Both the position numbers and the translations under genes were made by a program. The notes beneath the pieces are model-generated. The model saw only the letters and a program-made list of their open reading frames with translations. It did no database searches and had not been told where the DNA came from. A stretch of DNA of 53,990 nucleotides from Candidatus Limiplasma pullicola (GTDB taxonomy: Bacteria; Bacillota; Clostridia; Christensenellales; Aristaeellaceae). Below, piece by piece: positions 42,520-53,683 of the stretch (position 1 is the first letter of the stretch; every line of letters starts with the position of its first letter). The DNA lies in contig DVIV01000007.1 of assembly GCA_018710985.1 (NCBI GenBank), forward strand, positions 1 through 53,990. The letters are read 5' to 3'.

Positions 42520-42954
42520 CTAAATGCCCAGCACCTGACGAATCTTGGAGACGTATCGCCGGGAAACCCAGGCCGCCGTGCCGTCCTCCAGCGTTACGCG
42601 AATGGTGCCGGCCAGGTTCAGGTCAAAGCCCCTGGCCTTGCCGAGGTTGATGATTTCCGAGTGCGATATGCGAACGAAGCGGGACCGATCCAGCCTGTTT
42701 TCCAGCTCATAGAGCCGCATACGCACGACATATTCCCCCTCTACCGTGCTCACGTACACCTTGCCGCCAGCGGCATAGGCGCGCAGAATTCCGGCCGGGT
42801 CGAGAATGGCGGCCTTTTCGTCCCGAAATCCCATGAGCATTCTGGGCGCCTCCAGCTTTTCCAGCATTGCGGCGATCTCCCCGGTCATCCGGTCGGTATG
42901 GACCACGATTCTGGGCTCCGTGCAGGCAGGGTCGATCTGGATGTCGATGCGCAC
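42520..42954 (-). CDS. LytTR-domain DNA-binding regulator
   Basis: This 144-aa protein has a C-terminal LytTR DNA-binding domain (about 45-144: YVSTVEGEYVVRMRLYELE, RFVRISHSEIINL, VSRRYVSKIRQVLG) with no receiver domain. Such short LytTR proteins paired with a DUF3021 membrane protein form regulatory systems that often control their own operon and bacteriocin, competence or stress genes. The start is a GTG at 42954 with a purine-rich ribosome-binding region. The signal and targets here are unknown. Confidence 0.88.
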   Translation of the reverse strand: MRIDIQIDPACTEPRIVVHTDRMTGEIAAMLEKLEAPRMLMGFRDEKAAILDPAGILRAYAAGGKVYVSTVEGEYVVRMRLYELENRLDRSRFVRISHSEIINLGKARGFDLNLAGTIRVTLEDGTAAWVSRRYVSKIRQVLGI

Positions 42955-42977
42955 CTACCTTCCCCCCTTCCGCATCC

Positions 42978-43007
42978 AGTATAGAGACTTGGGAGGATAC
43001 CATGCAA
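42978..43007 (-). promoter_or_regulatory. Probable promoter of the LytTR-DUF3021 pair
   Basis: On the minus strand TTGCAT (43002-43007) and TATACT (42978-42983) are 18 nt apart, 24 nt before the GTG start. LytTR proteins often bind direct repeats just upstream of such a promoter; I could not identify a clear pair. Confidence 0.55.
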
Positions 43008-43057
43008 CCTTTTTGGTACAATCGGTCGCAACAGCGGTTCAACCGGCAGACATGGAA

Positions 43058-43094
43058 AATCGCCCGGCAGAGTCTTGTCTCCAACCGGGCGATT
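43058..43094 (-). terminator. Rho-independent terminator of the methyltransferase gene
   Basis: AATCGCCCGG (43058-43067) and CCGGGCGATT (43085-43094) are perfect 10-bp complements with a 17-nt loop. On the minus strand the stem ends in TTTT. It lies 31 nt after the methyltransferase stop. Confidence 0.82.
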
Positions 43095-43125
43095 TGCGAC
43101 TTTTTGTTCTGCTATGCGATTTCTG

Positions 43126-43743
43126 TTACAGAAGCTCCCCGCCGCGTACGCCGTCCAGTTCAGGCTTGCGCTTCCAGGCGGTCATCACGCCCGTGCCCAG
43201 CCCTGTGCGCTGCCAGCTCACCTCTTCAAACGACAGGTCCGACAGCCGGCTTTGCAGCTTGCAGCGGTTCACGGCCGCGCTCTCCGCGCCCGCGTTCATC
43301 CAGCGGCGTAGCGCGTTCATCGCTGCGGGCCAGCACGCCGTTCCCAGCACCAGCTGTCCGCCGGGCTTGAGCACGCGAAGCACTTCGCTGAGCATGCGCT
43401 CAAGCGCGTCCGCTTCCCCCTTCCACTGCATCAGCACCGTATCAAAGGCATCCTCGCGCCAGGGAATATCCCCCATCGGCGCATAGACGATATCGCAGCT
43501 CTGCAGCCGCGCACGGGCAGCCCGCACATCCTCCATGTCGGCAGATACCCCGCACACCTCGCACTGCATGTTGCGGCGCAGGTATTCGGCGATCAGACCC
43601 CGTCCCACGCAGGCATCCAGCACACGGTCCTCAGGGTCCACCACGGCCCATCGGAGCATGGCTTTTTCCAATGCGTTCAGCCGTGGACATGCTTTGACGG
43701 ACAGCTCACCGGATACGGTTTTGCCTTGTACCTTGGTGATCAT
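43126..43743 (-). CDS. Class I SAM-dependent methyltransferase
   Basis: This 205-aa protein has a Methyltransf_11-like fold: motif I VLDACVGRGLIAEYLRRN, the acidic loop GVSADMEDV, motif IV AFDTVLMQWKGEAD and post-motif LRVLKPGGQLVLGTA. The glycine-rich motif reads DACVGRG rather than DxGxGxG, so SAM binding may be slightly altered. GAGGAGG is 5 nt before ATG 43743. It is a single-gene unit with its own promoter and terminator. The substrate is not recognisable. Confidence 0.82.
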   Translation of the reverse strand: MITKVQGKTVSGELSVKACPRLNALEKAMLRWAVVDPEDRVLDACVGRGLIAEYLRRNMQCEVCGVSADMEDVRAARARLQSCDIVYAPMGDIPWREDAFDTVLMQWKGEADALERMLSEVLRVLKPGGQLVLGTACWPAAMNALRRWMNAGAESAAVNRCKLQSRLSDLSFEEVSWQRTGLGTGVMTAWKRKPELDGVRGGELL

Positions 43744-43783
43744 GTGCGTCCTCCTCAGCCATTCTGTTTCCTGTCACGTAGCT

Positions 43784-43792
43784 ATTATATCA
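43784..43792 (-). promoter_or_regulatory. Extended -10 promoter of the methyltransferase gene
   Basis: On the minus strand TGATATAAT (43792-43784) is an extended -10 with a perfect TATAAT; the -35 region is weak. It lies about 40 nt before the start codon, in the 92-nt gap after the ABC permease gene. Confidence 0.6.
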
Positions 43793-43835
43793 CAGAATTG
43801 CTAAGAATGCACGTACTTTTGTAACATTTTGTTTA

Positions 43836-45509
43836 TTATTTTGAATACTCTCGTAAACAATAAGTAACGGATGCCTTGCGGGACAGCACCAGCCACAGCG
43901 CCGCATCCAGCACGATCAAAAGGAGAAGATCCACGCCAATCGCCGCGCTGACCGGCCATCCCCAGATGACCATCAGCACCGCCGCCCCCACCAGCGCCGC
44001 AATGATGATCATTCCGCCAAACATGCTGATCATGGCGTTCATGCTCTGCTTCACGGCCTCGGTCTCGGTCTTCCACTTCAGCTTGGGGTGATACACATCC
44101 AACAGCAGGCTGATGAGGCACCACAGCAGCGAAAACACCTGCGATACGGCCAGCGCGCCCAGCGTTTCCAGCCACATGCCGGGCAGCAGCACCCACAGCG
44201 CCACCGCGCTCACCAGCGCAGAAGCCAGGTTGAAGGTCATGCCCATCAGTAGCTTGGCGCCCAGCTGCACCTTACCCGCAACGGGATAGATGCGCCGCAT
44301 GTCATGCCGCGCGCCTTCGCGCGAAACGGCGGTGGATACGGCCAGCCCCATGGTGCAGGTCAGCGCCAGGAAACCTGTGGCGCAGGCCAGATAGACGCCT
44401 CCGGGCACGAACTGCACCACGACCTGGGAAAGCGCCATCCCATCCGTTTCACGGCCGATACCGATCGCCGCCACGACCAGCAGCACCGGAAACATCACCG
44501 CGCCGGTGAGGCAGTTGGTGGCATAGGTGGGCACGGTGAGCACCTCGCGCACCTCCTGACGGTACAGCGCCCAGAAGGGGCTGTGCACGCGCCAGCCCGA
44601 AGCCCGGCGGCGCGCGCCGCTGTTGACGCGCTGGATGATCTCCGCCTGCCTGAGCGCCAGGCGCATGTATCCGCCTCCGCACAGCGCCACCACCAGCGCC
44701 AGCGCGGCAATGGACACGCCAGCGTACAGGGCTGCCTGCCCCCACGCGTACAGGCCCGAGGCGGTAGCTGCCGTCGTGAGCCACTGCAGCGGCGGGAACG
44801 CGCCCAGCACCAGCTCGGTCAGCGATCCGCTGCCCAGCAGCAGGCCGGCGGCAACCTGGGCCAGCTCGCCCTCATCCATATTCATGTTGATGCTCATTTC
44901 AGCGCCCACAATGGCGGCCACCAGCACGAAGGTCATCACCGTGGTCACGCCCTCGCGCCGCTTCCACAGCGCACTGATGCGGATGAGGGCAAAGGCCAGC
45001 AGCGTGGTGACCGCCACCGGAATGCCCGGCACGAACAGCGTGCCCAGGAGGGAACGAACATAGTAGTCCGCCGCAGCGCCCGTTTCCACCCCGTAGCGAA
45101 TGAGCAGCGGCAGGCACACCAGCACCGTCAGTCCCGTTTCTCCGGCCAGCACGGTGGCCAGCTTGGCCAGGAGCACCCCCCGCGAGGGAATGGGCAGCGC
45201 GCCCACAAACGCGCTGTCCCGGCCGAAAAACAGCAGGCTGATCACATAGAAAAAGCTGTAGATCAGCGTCATCAGCGTACAGGCCAGAAAAGCAAGGGCA
45301 ATCACAGCCTGAGGCTCGCCCATGGCCCTGGCCTGGTCGTACATCACCATTTCAAACAGCACAGCCATGGCAAAGAGAAGCACCACCAAAACGGCCATCC
45401 CGGTCCACCCGAGCATCGCCTTCCAGGCCGCCTGTCCCTCGCGCCTGCGTCCGCCGGGCCGAAGCGCCATCAGGCGGTCGCGCATCAGCAGCTTCCAATA
45501 GGCCAGCAT
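43836..45509 (-). CDS. ABC exporter membrane subunit
   Basis: This 557-aa protein has about twelve to fourteen hydrophobic segments spread over its length, alternating with short loops, and no recognised soluble domain. It lies directly after an ABC-2-type ATPase gene (stop and start codons 3 nt apart), so it is almost certainly the membrane partner of that ATPase. The loop SFFYVISLLFFGRDSAFVGA and the ending CLREYSK are typical of large ABC-2-like exporter subunits. The substrate is unknown. Confidence 0.82.
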   Translation of the reverse strand: MLAYWKLLMRDRLMALRPGGRRREGQAAWKAMLGWTGMAVLVVLLFAMAVLFEMVMYDQARAMGEPQAVIALAFLACTLMTLIYSFFYVISLLFFGRDSAFVGALPIPSRGVLLAKLATVLAGETGLTVLVCLPLLIRYGVETGAAADYYVRSLLGTLFVPGIPVAVTTLLAFALIRISALWKRREGVTTVMTFVLVAAIVGAEMSINMNMDEGELAQVAAGLLLGSGSLTELVLGAFPPLQWLTTAATASGLYAWGQAALYAGVSIAALALVVALCGGGYMRLALRQAEIIQRVNSGARRRASGWRVHSPFWALYRQEVREVLTVPTYATNCLTGAVMFPVLLVVAAIGIGRETDGMALSQVVVQFVPGGVYLACATGFLALTCTMGLAVSTAVSREGARHDMRRIYPVAGKVQLGAKLLMGMTFNLASALVSAVALWVLLPGMWLETLGALAVSQVFSLLWCLISLLLDVYHPKLKWKTETEAVKQSMNAMISMFGGMIIIAALVGAAVLMVIWGWPVSAAIGVDLLLLIVLDAALWLVLSRKASVTYCLREYSK

Positions 45510-45512
45510 GCC

Positions 45513-46241
45513 TTATTCCCCCTTCTTCTCCACCAGCTCCAGGAAGACTTCCTCCAGGCTTGAATCGTCCCCATGGCGGAGCTCGTCCAGCGTGCCAAAG
45601 GCAATCAGCCTGCCCTGCTTGATGATGCCGATCTCATCGCACAGGCGCTCGGCCACATCCAGCACATGGGTGGAGAAAAACACCGTGCGGCCGCTGTCGG
45701 CATGCCGGCGCATCTCCTCCTTGAGCATGAACACGCTCTGCGGGTCCAGACCCACCATGGGTTCATCCAGCACCCAGATGCTGGGCTCATGGATGAGCGC
45801 GCCGGTGATGGCCAGCTTTTGCTTCATGCCGCGGGAATAGCCTCGAATTTGCTGGTTGGCGGCGTCCTCCAGCTCAAACAGCGCCAGGTATTTTTCGATA
45901 TGCCGCTTGCGGCTCGCCGCGTCCACGCCGTAGAGATCGGCCATGAAATTGAGGTAATCCATGCCGGTCAGGCGTTCGTACATATCAAAGGCGTCGGGCA
46001 CATAGCCAAAGCTGCGCTTGGCCGCAATGGGATCGCGCGCCATGTCGATGCCGTTGAGCAGCACGCGCCCGCTGTCGGGCGAAAGAATGCCGGTGAGCAG
46101 CTTGATGGTGGTGGTTTTTCCGGCGCCGTTGGGGCCGATAAACCCGAATACCTTGCCATCCTCTATCTGCATATTCAGGCCGTCCACAGCCTTCACCTTG
46201 CCCCCGGCATAGGTCTTGGTCACGTTTTCAAACTGGATCAT
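45513..46241 (-). CDS. ABC exporter ATP-binding protein (ABC-2/EcsA type)
   Basis: This 242-aa ATPase has Walker A GPNGAGKTTT (about 37-46), the Q-loop-region GYVPDAFDMYERLTG, the variant signature YSRGMKQK, Walker B WVLDEPMVGLDP and the switch histidine in FFSTHVLDVAERL. The YSRGM signature is common in ABC-2 exporters. AGGAGG is about 11 nt before ATG 46241, and an earlier in-frame ATG lies in the promoter region. It forms an exporter with the 557-aa membrane protein downstream. Confidence 0.93.
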   Translation of the reverse strand: MIQFENVTKTYAGGKVKAVDGLNMQIEDGKVFGFIGPNGAGKTTTIKLLTGILSPDSGRVLLNGIDMARDPIAAKRSFGYVPDAFDMYERLTGMDYLNFMADLYGVDAASRKRHIEKYLALFELEDAANQQIRGYSRGMKQKLAITGALIHEPSIWVLDEPMVGLDPQSVFMLKEEMRRHADSGRTVFFSTHVLDVAERLCDEIGIIKQGRLIAFGTLDELRHGDDSSLEEVFLELVEKKGE

Positions 46242-46286
46242 GGTTTTCCATTCCTCCTGATAAGGGTTTTCCCGGTTTGCAGGCAC

Positions 46287-46315
46287 AGTATAACGCCTCT
46301 CGCGACGAAAGGAAA
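46287..46315 (-). promoter_or_regulatory. Possible promoter of the ABC exporter genes
   Basis: On the minus strand TATACT (46287-46292) is a good -10, and TTTCCT (46310-46315), 17 nt away, is a weak -35. The start codon follows about 46 nt downstream. The weak -35 and the adjacent palindrome suggest regulated use. Confidence 0.45.
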
Positions 46316-46317
46316 GT

Positions 46318-46335
46318 GGAAAATGCACGTTTTCC
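46318..46335. promoter_or_regulatory. Palindrome next to the ABC exporter promoter
   Basis: GGAAAA (46318-46323) and TTTTCC (46330-46335) form an inverted repeat around TGCACG, placed 2 bp upstream of the -35. The size and position suit a dimeric regulator, but no regulator gene adjoins it. Confidence 0.4.
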
Positions 46336-46536
46336 GCTTCCCCGCCTCTCAATGCCGCGCCTTTTTGACTGAACGTCTGTTTCTGCCTGCGTGCAGTGCA
46401 TGCATATCATGAAACTCTTTGCGTCTTCTTAGCAATCCGCCATTTTCCGAAGTTTCCCCATTCTGATCCAGGTGTTTGCCAGAAAGACAATCCGCATGGT
46501 TTTTCAATAAAAAATCCGTGTATTCTTCACACCTGC

Positions 46537-46567
46537 TTGACAAAACGTCCATTTCCGTTACTATATT
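46537..46567 (+). promoter_or_regulatory. Sigma-A promoter of the atp operon
   Basis: TTGACA at 46537-46542 is a perfect -35. The -10 is ambiguous: TACTAT at 46559-46564 (16-nt spacer) or TATATT at 46562-46567 (19-nt spacer). It lies about 30-35 nt before atpI. Confidence 0.72.
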
Positions 46568-46594
46568 ATATATAGTAGGAAAGAAGGTGATGTC

Positions 46595-47068
46595 ATGAAG
46601 ATACAGCCGGCGGTGCGTACAGAAACCGCCAGGATTGCAATGGGCACGGCATGTTTATCCCTTGTGATGCTGCTGGTATTCGCGCTGCTGGGCCGGCTGG
46701 ACGTGACGGTCGTTCTGGGGACGCTATGGGGCGCAGGCGCGGCGATCCTCAACTTTTTTTTGATGGCGTTAAGCGTGCAGCGCGCCGCCGAAAGTATGAA
46801 CGGCGTCACGCTTCCGCCGGAGCCGCTGGATGAAAACGGCGACCCCGATCCGGATGCTCCGCCTCAGCCTCCCGCGCCGGAGGTGCAGCGCGCCAAGCAC
46901 CGTATGCAGCTGTCCTACACGGGACGGATGCTGCTGCTGGTGGGCGTGGCCATCGTGGCGCTGACCGCGCCGTGTTTCCATCCGGTGGCGGCGGCGCTTG
47001 CGCTGCTGTTTCCGCGCCTGGTGATCTTTTTGCGGGGATTTGTCAAGCCAAAGAACAAGGAGGCCTGA
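46595..47068 (+). CDS. atpI: ATP synthase accessory protein I-like
   Basis: This 157-aa membrane protein has two helical hairpins (about 15-60 and 108-148) and lies directly upstream of atpB, as atpI does in many Bacillota operons. AtpI helps c-ring assembly or Mg2+ supply. Sequence similarity is weak, so the call rests mostly on topology and position. An unusual acidic, proline-rich loop (about 73-96: PPEPLDENGDPDPDAPP and following) separates the hairpins and makes it longer than usual. GAAGGTGAT precedes ATG 46595. Confidence 0.72.
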   Translation: MKIQPAVRTETARIAMGTACLSLVMLLVFALLGRLDVTVVLGTLWGAGAAILNFFLMALSVQRAAESMNGVTLPPEPLDENGDPDPDAPPQPPAPEVQRAKHRMQLSYTGRMLLLVGVAIVALTAPCFHPVAAALALLFPRLVIFLRGFVKPKNKEA

Positions 47069-47968
47069 ATGCCGATGAAACGGGACGCGAAGGCGCGCGT
47101 AGTCGATTGGCTGCTGGTGGCGCTGATGGTATTGCCCTTTGTACTGAGCATGACCCTGAAGGTTCTGTTGAAGCCCGCCGGAGAGGGAATTTCCATCACG
47201 GGCGCGCAGGTGTATTTTACCATTCCCATGCCGGTGATGGATCTGCCCATCACGGAATCGCAGGTCAATTCCCTGATGGTGGTCCTCTCCATTTTGGGGC
47301 TGTGCCTGTACCTGACCCATGGCATTTCCGTGGCGCCCCATTCCAAGCGCCAGATCGTGGCTGAGTGGATTGTGGAAAAGGTGCAGAACCTGGTGAACAG
47401 CAACATGGGCGCGTATTTTTCCGCCTTTGCGCCGTTTATAGCCGGTATCATGTTTATCTCGGCGTTTTCCAGCCTGTCCAGCCTTTTGGGCCTGTTCCCG
47501 CCCACGTCGGATATGAACATTGTAGCCGGATGGGCCATACTGGTGTTCGTCCTTATTACCCATTACAAACTCAAGGGCGGCCTGCTGCCCTATGTGAAGG
47601 GATTCTTTGAACCGGTGTTCATCTTCGCGCCCTTCAACATTATCGGCGAGGTGGCCACCCCTGTCTCGATGTCCTTCCGTCATTACGGAAACGTCCTGTC
47701 CGGCATGGTCATCTCCACGCTGGTGGCCTATGCCCTGCAAAATCTCACCCGCATGCTGCTGGGCTGGCTGCCCGGCGTGCTGGGACAGTTCCCCTTTCTG
47801 CAGGTAGGCCTGCCGGCCATCCTGTCCCTGTACCTCGATATCTTCAGCGGGTTGATGCAAGCATTTATATTTGCCCTGCTCACCACAATCTACATATCCA
47901 CAGGTTTCCCGCAGGAGGAATATGAACGGCGCAAGGCAAAGCGCAAAAAAGCTTTGCATACCGCATAA
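47069..47968 (+). CDS. atpB: F-type ATP synthase subunit a
   Basis: This 299-aa membrane stator subunit carries the ion half-channels. The essential arginine is R204 in VSMSFRHYGNVLSG, followed by the conserved GQFPFLQVGLPAILSLYLDIFSGLMQAFIF helix split across the C terminus. The N-terminal part is longer and more divergent than in Escherichia coli, as in many Clostridia. AGGAGG lies 4-5 nt before ATG 47069, directly after the atpI stop. With the c ring it converts ion flow into rotation. Confidence 0.94.
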   Translation: MPMKRDAKARVVDWLLVALMVLPFVLSMTLKVLLKPAGEGISITGAQVYFTIPMPVMDLPITESQVNSLMVVLSILGLCLYLTHGISVAPHSKRQIVAEWIVEKVQNLVNSNMGAYFSAFAPFIAGIMFISAFSSLSSLLGLFPPTSDMNIVAGWAILVFVLITHYKLKGGLLPYVKGFFEPVFIFAPFNIIGEVATPVSMSFRHYGNVLSGMVISTLVAYALQNLTRMLLGWLPGVLGQFPFLQVGLPAILSLYLDIFSGLMQAFIFALLTTIYISTGFPQEEYERRKAKRKKALHTA

Positions 47969-48283
<315 letters not shown>

Positions 48284-48317
48284 TGCCCGAGCGCGGCGAT
48301 AGAGAGAGGCCGAACCA

Positions 48318-48827
48318 ATGAGCGTGCAATCTTTAGATATCATTTCCGTCAATCTATGGCAAATCCTCATCTCTCTTGCCAATCTGCTGATTATCACCTT
48401 TGTTCTCAAGCGCTTCCTGTTCAAACGCGTTCAGGCGGTCCTCACGGCCCGTCAGGAGCAGGTGAGCAAAATTTACGGCGAGGCGGAGGAAAGCCGTAAC
48501 GCCGCAGTCAGCATGAAGCAGGAGTATGAGGCGCGCCTGGCCTCCGCCCGCGAGGAAGCGGACGGGCTGGTGCGCACGGCTGTCGTGACGGCCCAGCGCA
48601 AGGGCGATCAGATTCTCGCCGAAGCGTCCGGTCAGGCCAGCCGACTCAAGCAGAAGGCCGAAGAGGAAATCGCCATGGAGCGCAGGCAGATGCTTACGGG
48701 CGTTCGGAAAGAGATTTCCGATCTGGCCGTGGGCATCGCCTCCAAAGTGGTCGAGCGTGAAATCCAGCCGAAGGATCACGAGGCCTTTGTGGACGAATTT
48801 ATCAGGAACGTGGGTGACGAAGCATGA
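48318..48827 (+). CDS. atpF: F-type ATP synthase subunit b
   Basis: This 169-aa subunit has one N-terminal transmembrane helix (LWQILISLANLLIITFVLKRFLF split at residues 13-36) and a long charged coiled coil rich in Glu, Arg and Ala, ending with the delta-binding region. It forms the peripheral stalk that holds the catalytic head. Its stop overlaps the atpH start (ATGA). Only one b gene is present, so the stalk is a homodimer. Confidence 0.93.
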   Translation: MSVQSLDIISVNLWQILISLANLLIITFVLKRFLFKRVQAVLTARQEQVSKIYGEAEESRNAAVSMKQEYEARLASAREEADGLVRTAVVTAQRKGDQILAEASGQASRLKQKAEEEIAMERRQMLTGVRKEISDLAVGIASKVVEREIQPKDHEAFVDEFIRNVGDEA

Positions 48828-49360
48828 CCGATCTGGCGGAGGAATACGGTAAAGGCCTGTATGATCTGACCGAGGAGGAGCATGTCTCCGAGGACGTGCT
48901 TTCGCAGCTTCGCGTGCTCAAGGGGCTTTTCCGCGACCAGCCGGATTTTATCCGCTTGCTTTGCAACATGTCGCTTGCAAAGGAAGAGCGCACCGCCATC
49001 TTGGACGGCGCGCTTCGCGGTCAGGTGCATCCCTACGTGCTGAATTTTCTCAAGATCCTGTGCGAGCGCGGGGCGCTGCACGAATTTGAGGGCTGCGTGA
49101 GCGCCTTCACCGCGCTGTACAACCAGGCGCACGGCATCGTTGAGGCCAGTGTGACGACGGGCGTTCCCCTGGAGGCTGAGCAGCGCACCCGTTTGATCGA
49201 CAAGCTGTCCGCCATGACGGGCAAGCGGATCGTGCTTTTGGAAAAGGTGGACCCCGGCGTGGTGGGCGGCGTTATGCTGGAGATGAACGGCAAGCGCTAC
49301 GACAACACGCTGCGCCACCGGCTGGAAGCCATCCACGCCGCCCTGACGGCGGAGGCGTGA
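48824..49360 (+). CDS. atpH: F-type ATP synthase subunit delta
   Basis: This 178-aa subunit links the b stalk to the alpha3beta3 head. The N-terminal helical bundle ([33 protein letters not shown]) is followed by the C-terminal OSCP-like domain with [32 protein letters not shown] and [12 protein letters not shown]. It is translationally coupled to atpF by a 4-nt overlap. Length is normal for the family. Confidence 0.94.
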   Translation: MTDLAEEYGKGLYDLTEEEHVSEDVLSQLRVLKGLFRDQPDFIRLLCNMSLAKEERTAILDGALRGQVHPYVLNFLKILCERGALHEFEGCVSAFTALYNQAHGIVEASVTTGVPLEAEQRTRLIDKLSAMTGKRIVLLEKVDPGVVGGVMLEMNGKRYDNTLRHRLEAIHAALTAEA

Positions 49361-49394
49361 GCCACGGCCTCATCTACTGAAAGCTGGTGATACT

Positions 49395-50912
49395 ATGCAG
49401 TTGAAACCCGAAGAGATCTCCAAGCTCATCAAAGAGCAGATCAAGCATTATGATAACCGCATCGCGCAGGACGACGTGGGCACCACCATCATGATCGGCG
49501 ACGGCATCGCGCGCGTGAGCGGTCTGGACAAGTGCATGGCCAACGAACTGGTGCAGTTCCCCAACGGCGCCTACGGCATGGCCCTGAACCTGGAAGAGAA
49601 CAGCGTCGCCGTGGTGATGCTGGGCGACGACGAGGACATCAAGGAAGGCGACGTCGTCCGCCGCACGGGCAAGGTGGTTTCCGTGCCCGTGGGCGAGAGT
49701 CTGATCGGCCGCGTGGTCAACGCCCTGGGCCAGCCCGTGGACGGCAAGGGGCCCGTGGACGCGAAGGAGTTCCGGCCCATTGAACGCAACGCTCCCGGCA
49801 TCATCGAGCGCAAGGGCGTGAGCGTGCCGCTGCAGACCGGCATCAAGGCCATCGACAGCATGATTCCCATCGGCCGCGGCCAGCGCGAGCTCATCATCGG
49901 CGACCGCCAGACCGGTAAAACCGTCATCGCTCTGGACACCATCATCAACCAGAAGGGCAAGGGCGTCATTTGCATCTACGTGGCCATCGGGCAGAAATGC
50001 TCCACCGTGGCCCAGCTGGTGGATACCCTGACGGCCTCCGGCGCGATGGATTACACCATCGTGGTCAGCGCCACCGCGTCCGAGCTTTCCCCGCTGCAGT
50101 ACATCGCGCCCTATTCCGGCTGCGCCATGGCGGAATACTTCATGGACCAGGGCAAGGACGTGCTGATCGTCTACGACGACCTGAGCAAGCACGCGGTTGC
50201 CTATCGCGCCCTCTCCCTGCTCATCCGCCGTCCTCCGGGACGCGAGGCCTATCCCGGCGACGTGTTCTACCTGCACAGCCGCCTTTTGGAGCGCGCCGCG
50301 CGGCTGGACCCCGAGCATGGCGGCGGTTCCATCACGGCCTTGCCCATCATTGAGACGCAGGCCGGCGACGTGTCCGCCTACATCCCCACCAACGTCATCT
50401 CCATCACCGACGGCCAGATCTTCCTGCTCACCGAGCTGTTCCATTCCGGCGTCATGCCCGCCGTGGACCCCGGTATCTCCGTCAGCCGCGTGGGCGGCAA
50501 CGCGCAGATCAAGGCCATGAAGAAGGTCGCCGGCAGCCTCAAGCTCCTCTACAGTCAGTACCGCGAATTGCAGGGCTTTGCGCAGTTCGGCTCCGACCTG
50601 GACGCCGATACCAAGGCCCGTCTGGCCCAGGGCCAGCGCATCGTGGAGGTGCTCAAGCAAAATCGCAGCCATCCCATCGCCGTGGAGGATCAGGTGTGCA
50701 TCTTCTACGCCGTAACCCGCGGCTTCCTCAAGGATGTGGAGGTTACCGACGTGGCCGAGTATGAGGACGGCCTCTACGAGCGCATGGCCGCCCAGCATGC
50801 GGACGTGCTGGAAGCCATCCGCACCACCGGCGATCTGAGCAAGGAGACCGAGGAGGCCCTTCGCGCCGCCCTGGACGCCTACACGAAGGATTTTCTCAAA
50901 AGCAAAAAGTAA
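49395..50912 (+). CDS. atpA: F-type ATP synthase subunit alpha
   Basis: This 505-aa subunit holds the non-catalytic nucleotide site. It has the P-loop GDRQTGKT (169-176), the Walker B-like [32 protein letters not shown] and the signature [26 protein letters not shown] precedes ATG 49395 and the N terminus [15 protein letters not shown] is typical of Bacillota. Codon use here is the normal GC-rich style with CCC and TCC/AGC, unlike the end of atpD. Confidence 0.97.
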   Translation: MQLKPEEISKLIKEQIKHYDNRIAQDDVGTTIMIGDGIARVSGLDKCMANELVQFPNGAYGMALNLEENSVAVVMLGDDEDIKEGDVVRRTGKVVSVPVGESLIGRVVNALGQPVDGKGPVDAKEFRPIERNAPGIIERKGVSVPLQTGIKAIDSMIPIGRGQRELIIGDRQTGKTVIALDTIINQKGKGVICIYVAIGQKCSTVAQLVDTLTASGAMDYTIVVSATASELSPLQYIAPYSGCAMAEYFMDQGKDVLIVYDDLSKHAVAYRALSLLIRRPPGREAYPGDVFYLHSRLLERAARLDPEHGGGSITALPIIETQAGDVSAYIPTNVISITDGQIFLLTELFHSGVMPAVDPGISVSRVGGNAQIKAMKKVAGSLKLLYSQYRELQGFAQFGSDLDADTKARLAQGQRIVEVLKQNRSHPIAVEDQVCIFYAVTRGFLKDVEVTDVAEYEDGLYERMAAQHADVLEAIRTTGDLSKETEEALRAALDAYTKDFLKSKK

Positions 50913-50928
50913 GTAAGGAGGTTTCGCC

Positions 50929-53201
<2,273 letters not shown>

Positions 53202-53202
53202 T

Positions 53203-53604
53203 ATGGCTACCTTTCATCTCAAGGTGATGACGGTGGACCGCTGCTTTTACGACGATGAGGTGGACCGGATCGTCATTCGTACCACGCAGGGCGACGTCGG
53301 CATCCTGCCGAACCACGTTCCGTATATCGCGGCGATCGGCATCGGCGGGCTGACCATCTACAAGGATGGAGAAAAGCGCATGGCGGCGGTCGCTGGCGGG
53401 TTTGTGGATGTGTCCAGAGAGCAGACCGTGGTTCTCGCGCGTACTTGCGAATGGGCGGACGAGATCGACGTGCATCGTGCCGAGGAGGCCGCCGAGCGTG
53501 CGCGTGCTGCCCTTCAACAGAAGGAGAGCGCCCGCGAGTATGATCTGGCACAGGCCAGGCTGAAAAAGGCGGTCAACCGCATCCGCATTGCGGAGAACAA
53601 ATAG
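53203..53604 (+). CDS. atpC: F-type ATP synthase subunit epsilon
   Basis: This 133-aa subunit has the N-terminal beta sandwich (FHLKVMTVDRCFYDDEV, TTQGDVGILPNHVPYIAAI, AVAGGFVDVS) and the C-terminal helical hairpin (RAEEAAERARAALQQKES, LKKAVNRIRIAEN). It regulates and couples rotation. The ATG is one nucleotide after the atpD stop; AGGGGG lies upstream. It uses the same CCG/TCG/GCG-rich codons as the end of atpD, so it may share the origin of that segment. Confidence 0.94.
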   Translation: MATFHLKVMTVDRCFYDDEVDRIVIRTTQGDVGILPNHVPYIAAIGIGGLTIYKDGEKRMAAVAGGFVDVSREQTVVLARTCEWADEIDVHRAEEAAERARAALQQKESAREYDLAQARLKKAVNRIRIAENK

Positions 53605-53605
53605 G

Positions 53606-53642
53606 CAAAAAGCCGTCCGTTGCCTAAACGGGCGGCTTTTTT
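53606..53642 (+). terminator. Rho-independent terminator of the atp operon
   Basis: AAAAAGCCGTCCGTT pairs with AACGGGCGGCTTTTTT with one internal mismatch, and the right arm ends in six T residues. It starts right after the atpC stop. Confidence 0.9.
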
Positions 53643-53683
53643 CTGTATCGGGGAAACAGAAAGACAGAAAAGGGGAAATGGGA

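Larger units (their letters stand above)
46242..46594. other. Divergent intergenic region between the ABC exporter and atp operons
   Basis: These 353 bases hold a probable minus-strand promoter (46287-46315), a palindrome (46318-46335) and the atp promoter (46537-46567). The stretch 46340-46530 is less GC-rich than the flanks and shows no convincing gene: a minus-strand reading frame there has no ribosome-binding site and no recognisable domain. Confidence 0.6.

Noticed and set aside
46349-46552. 67-codon minus-strand frame in the atp/ABC divergent region
   Set aside because: No ribosome-binding site, no recognisable domain, and it overlaps promoter DNA.
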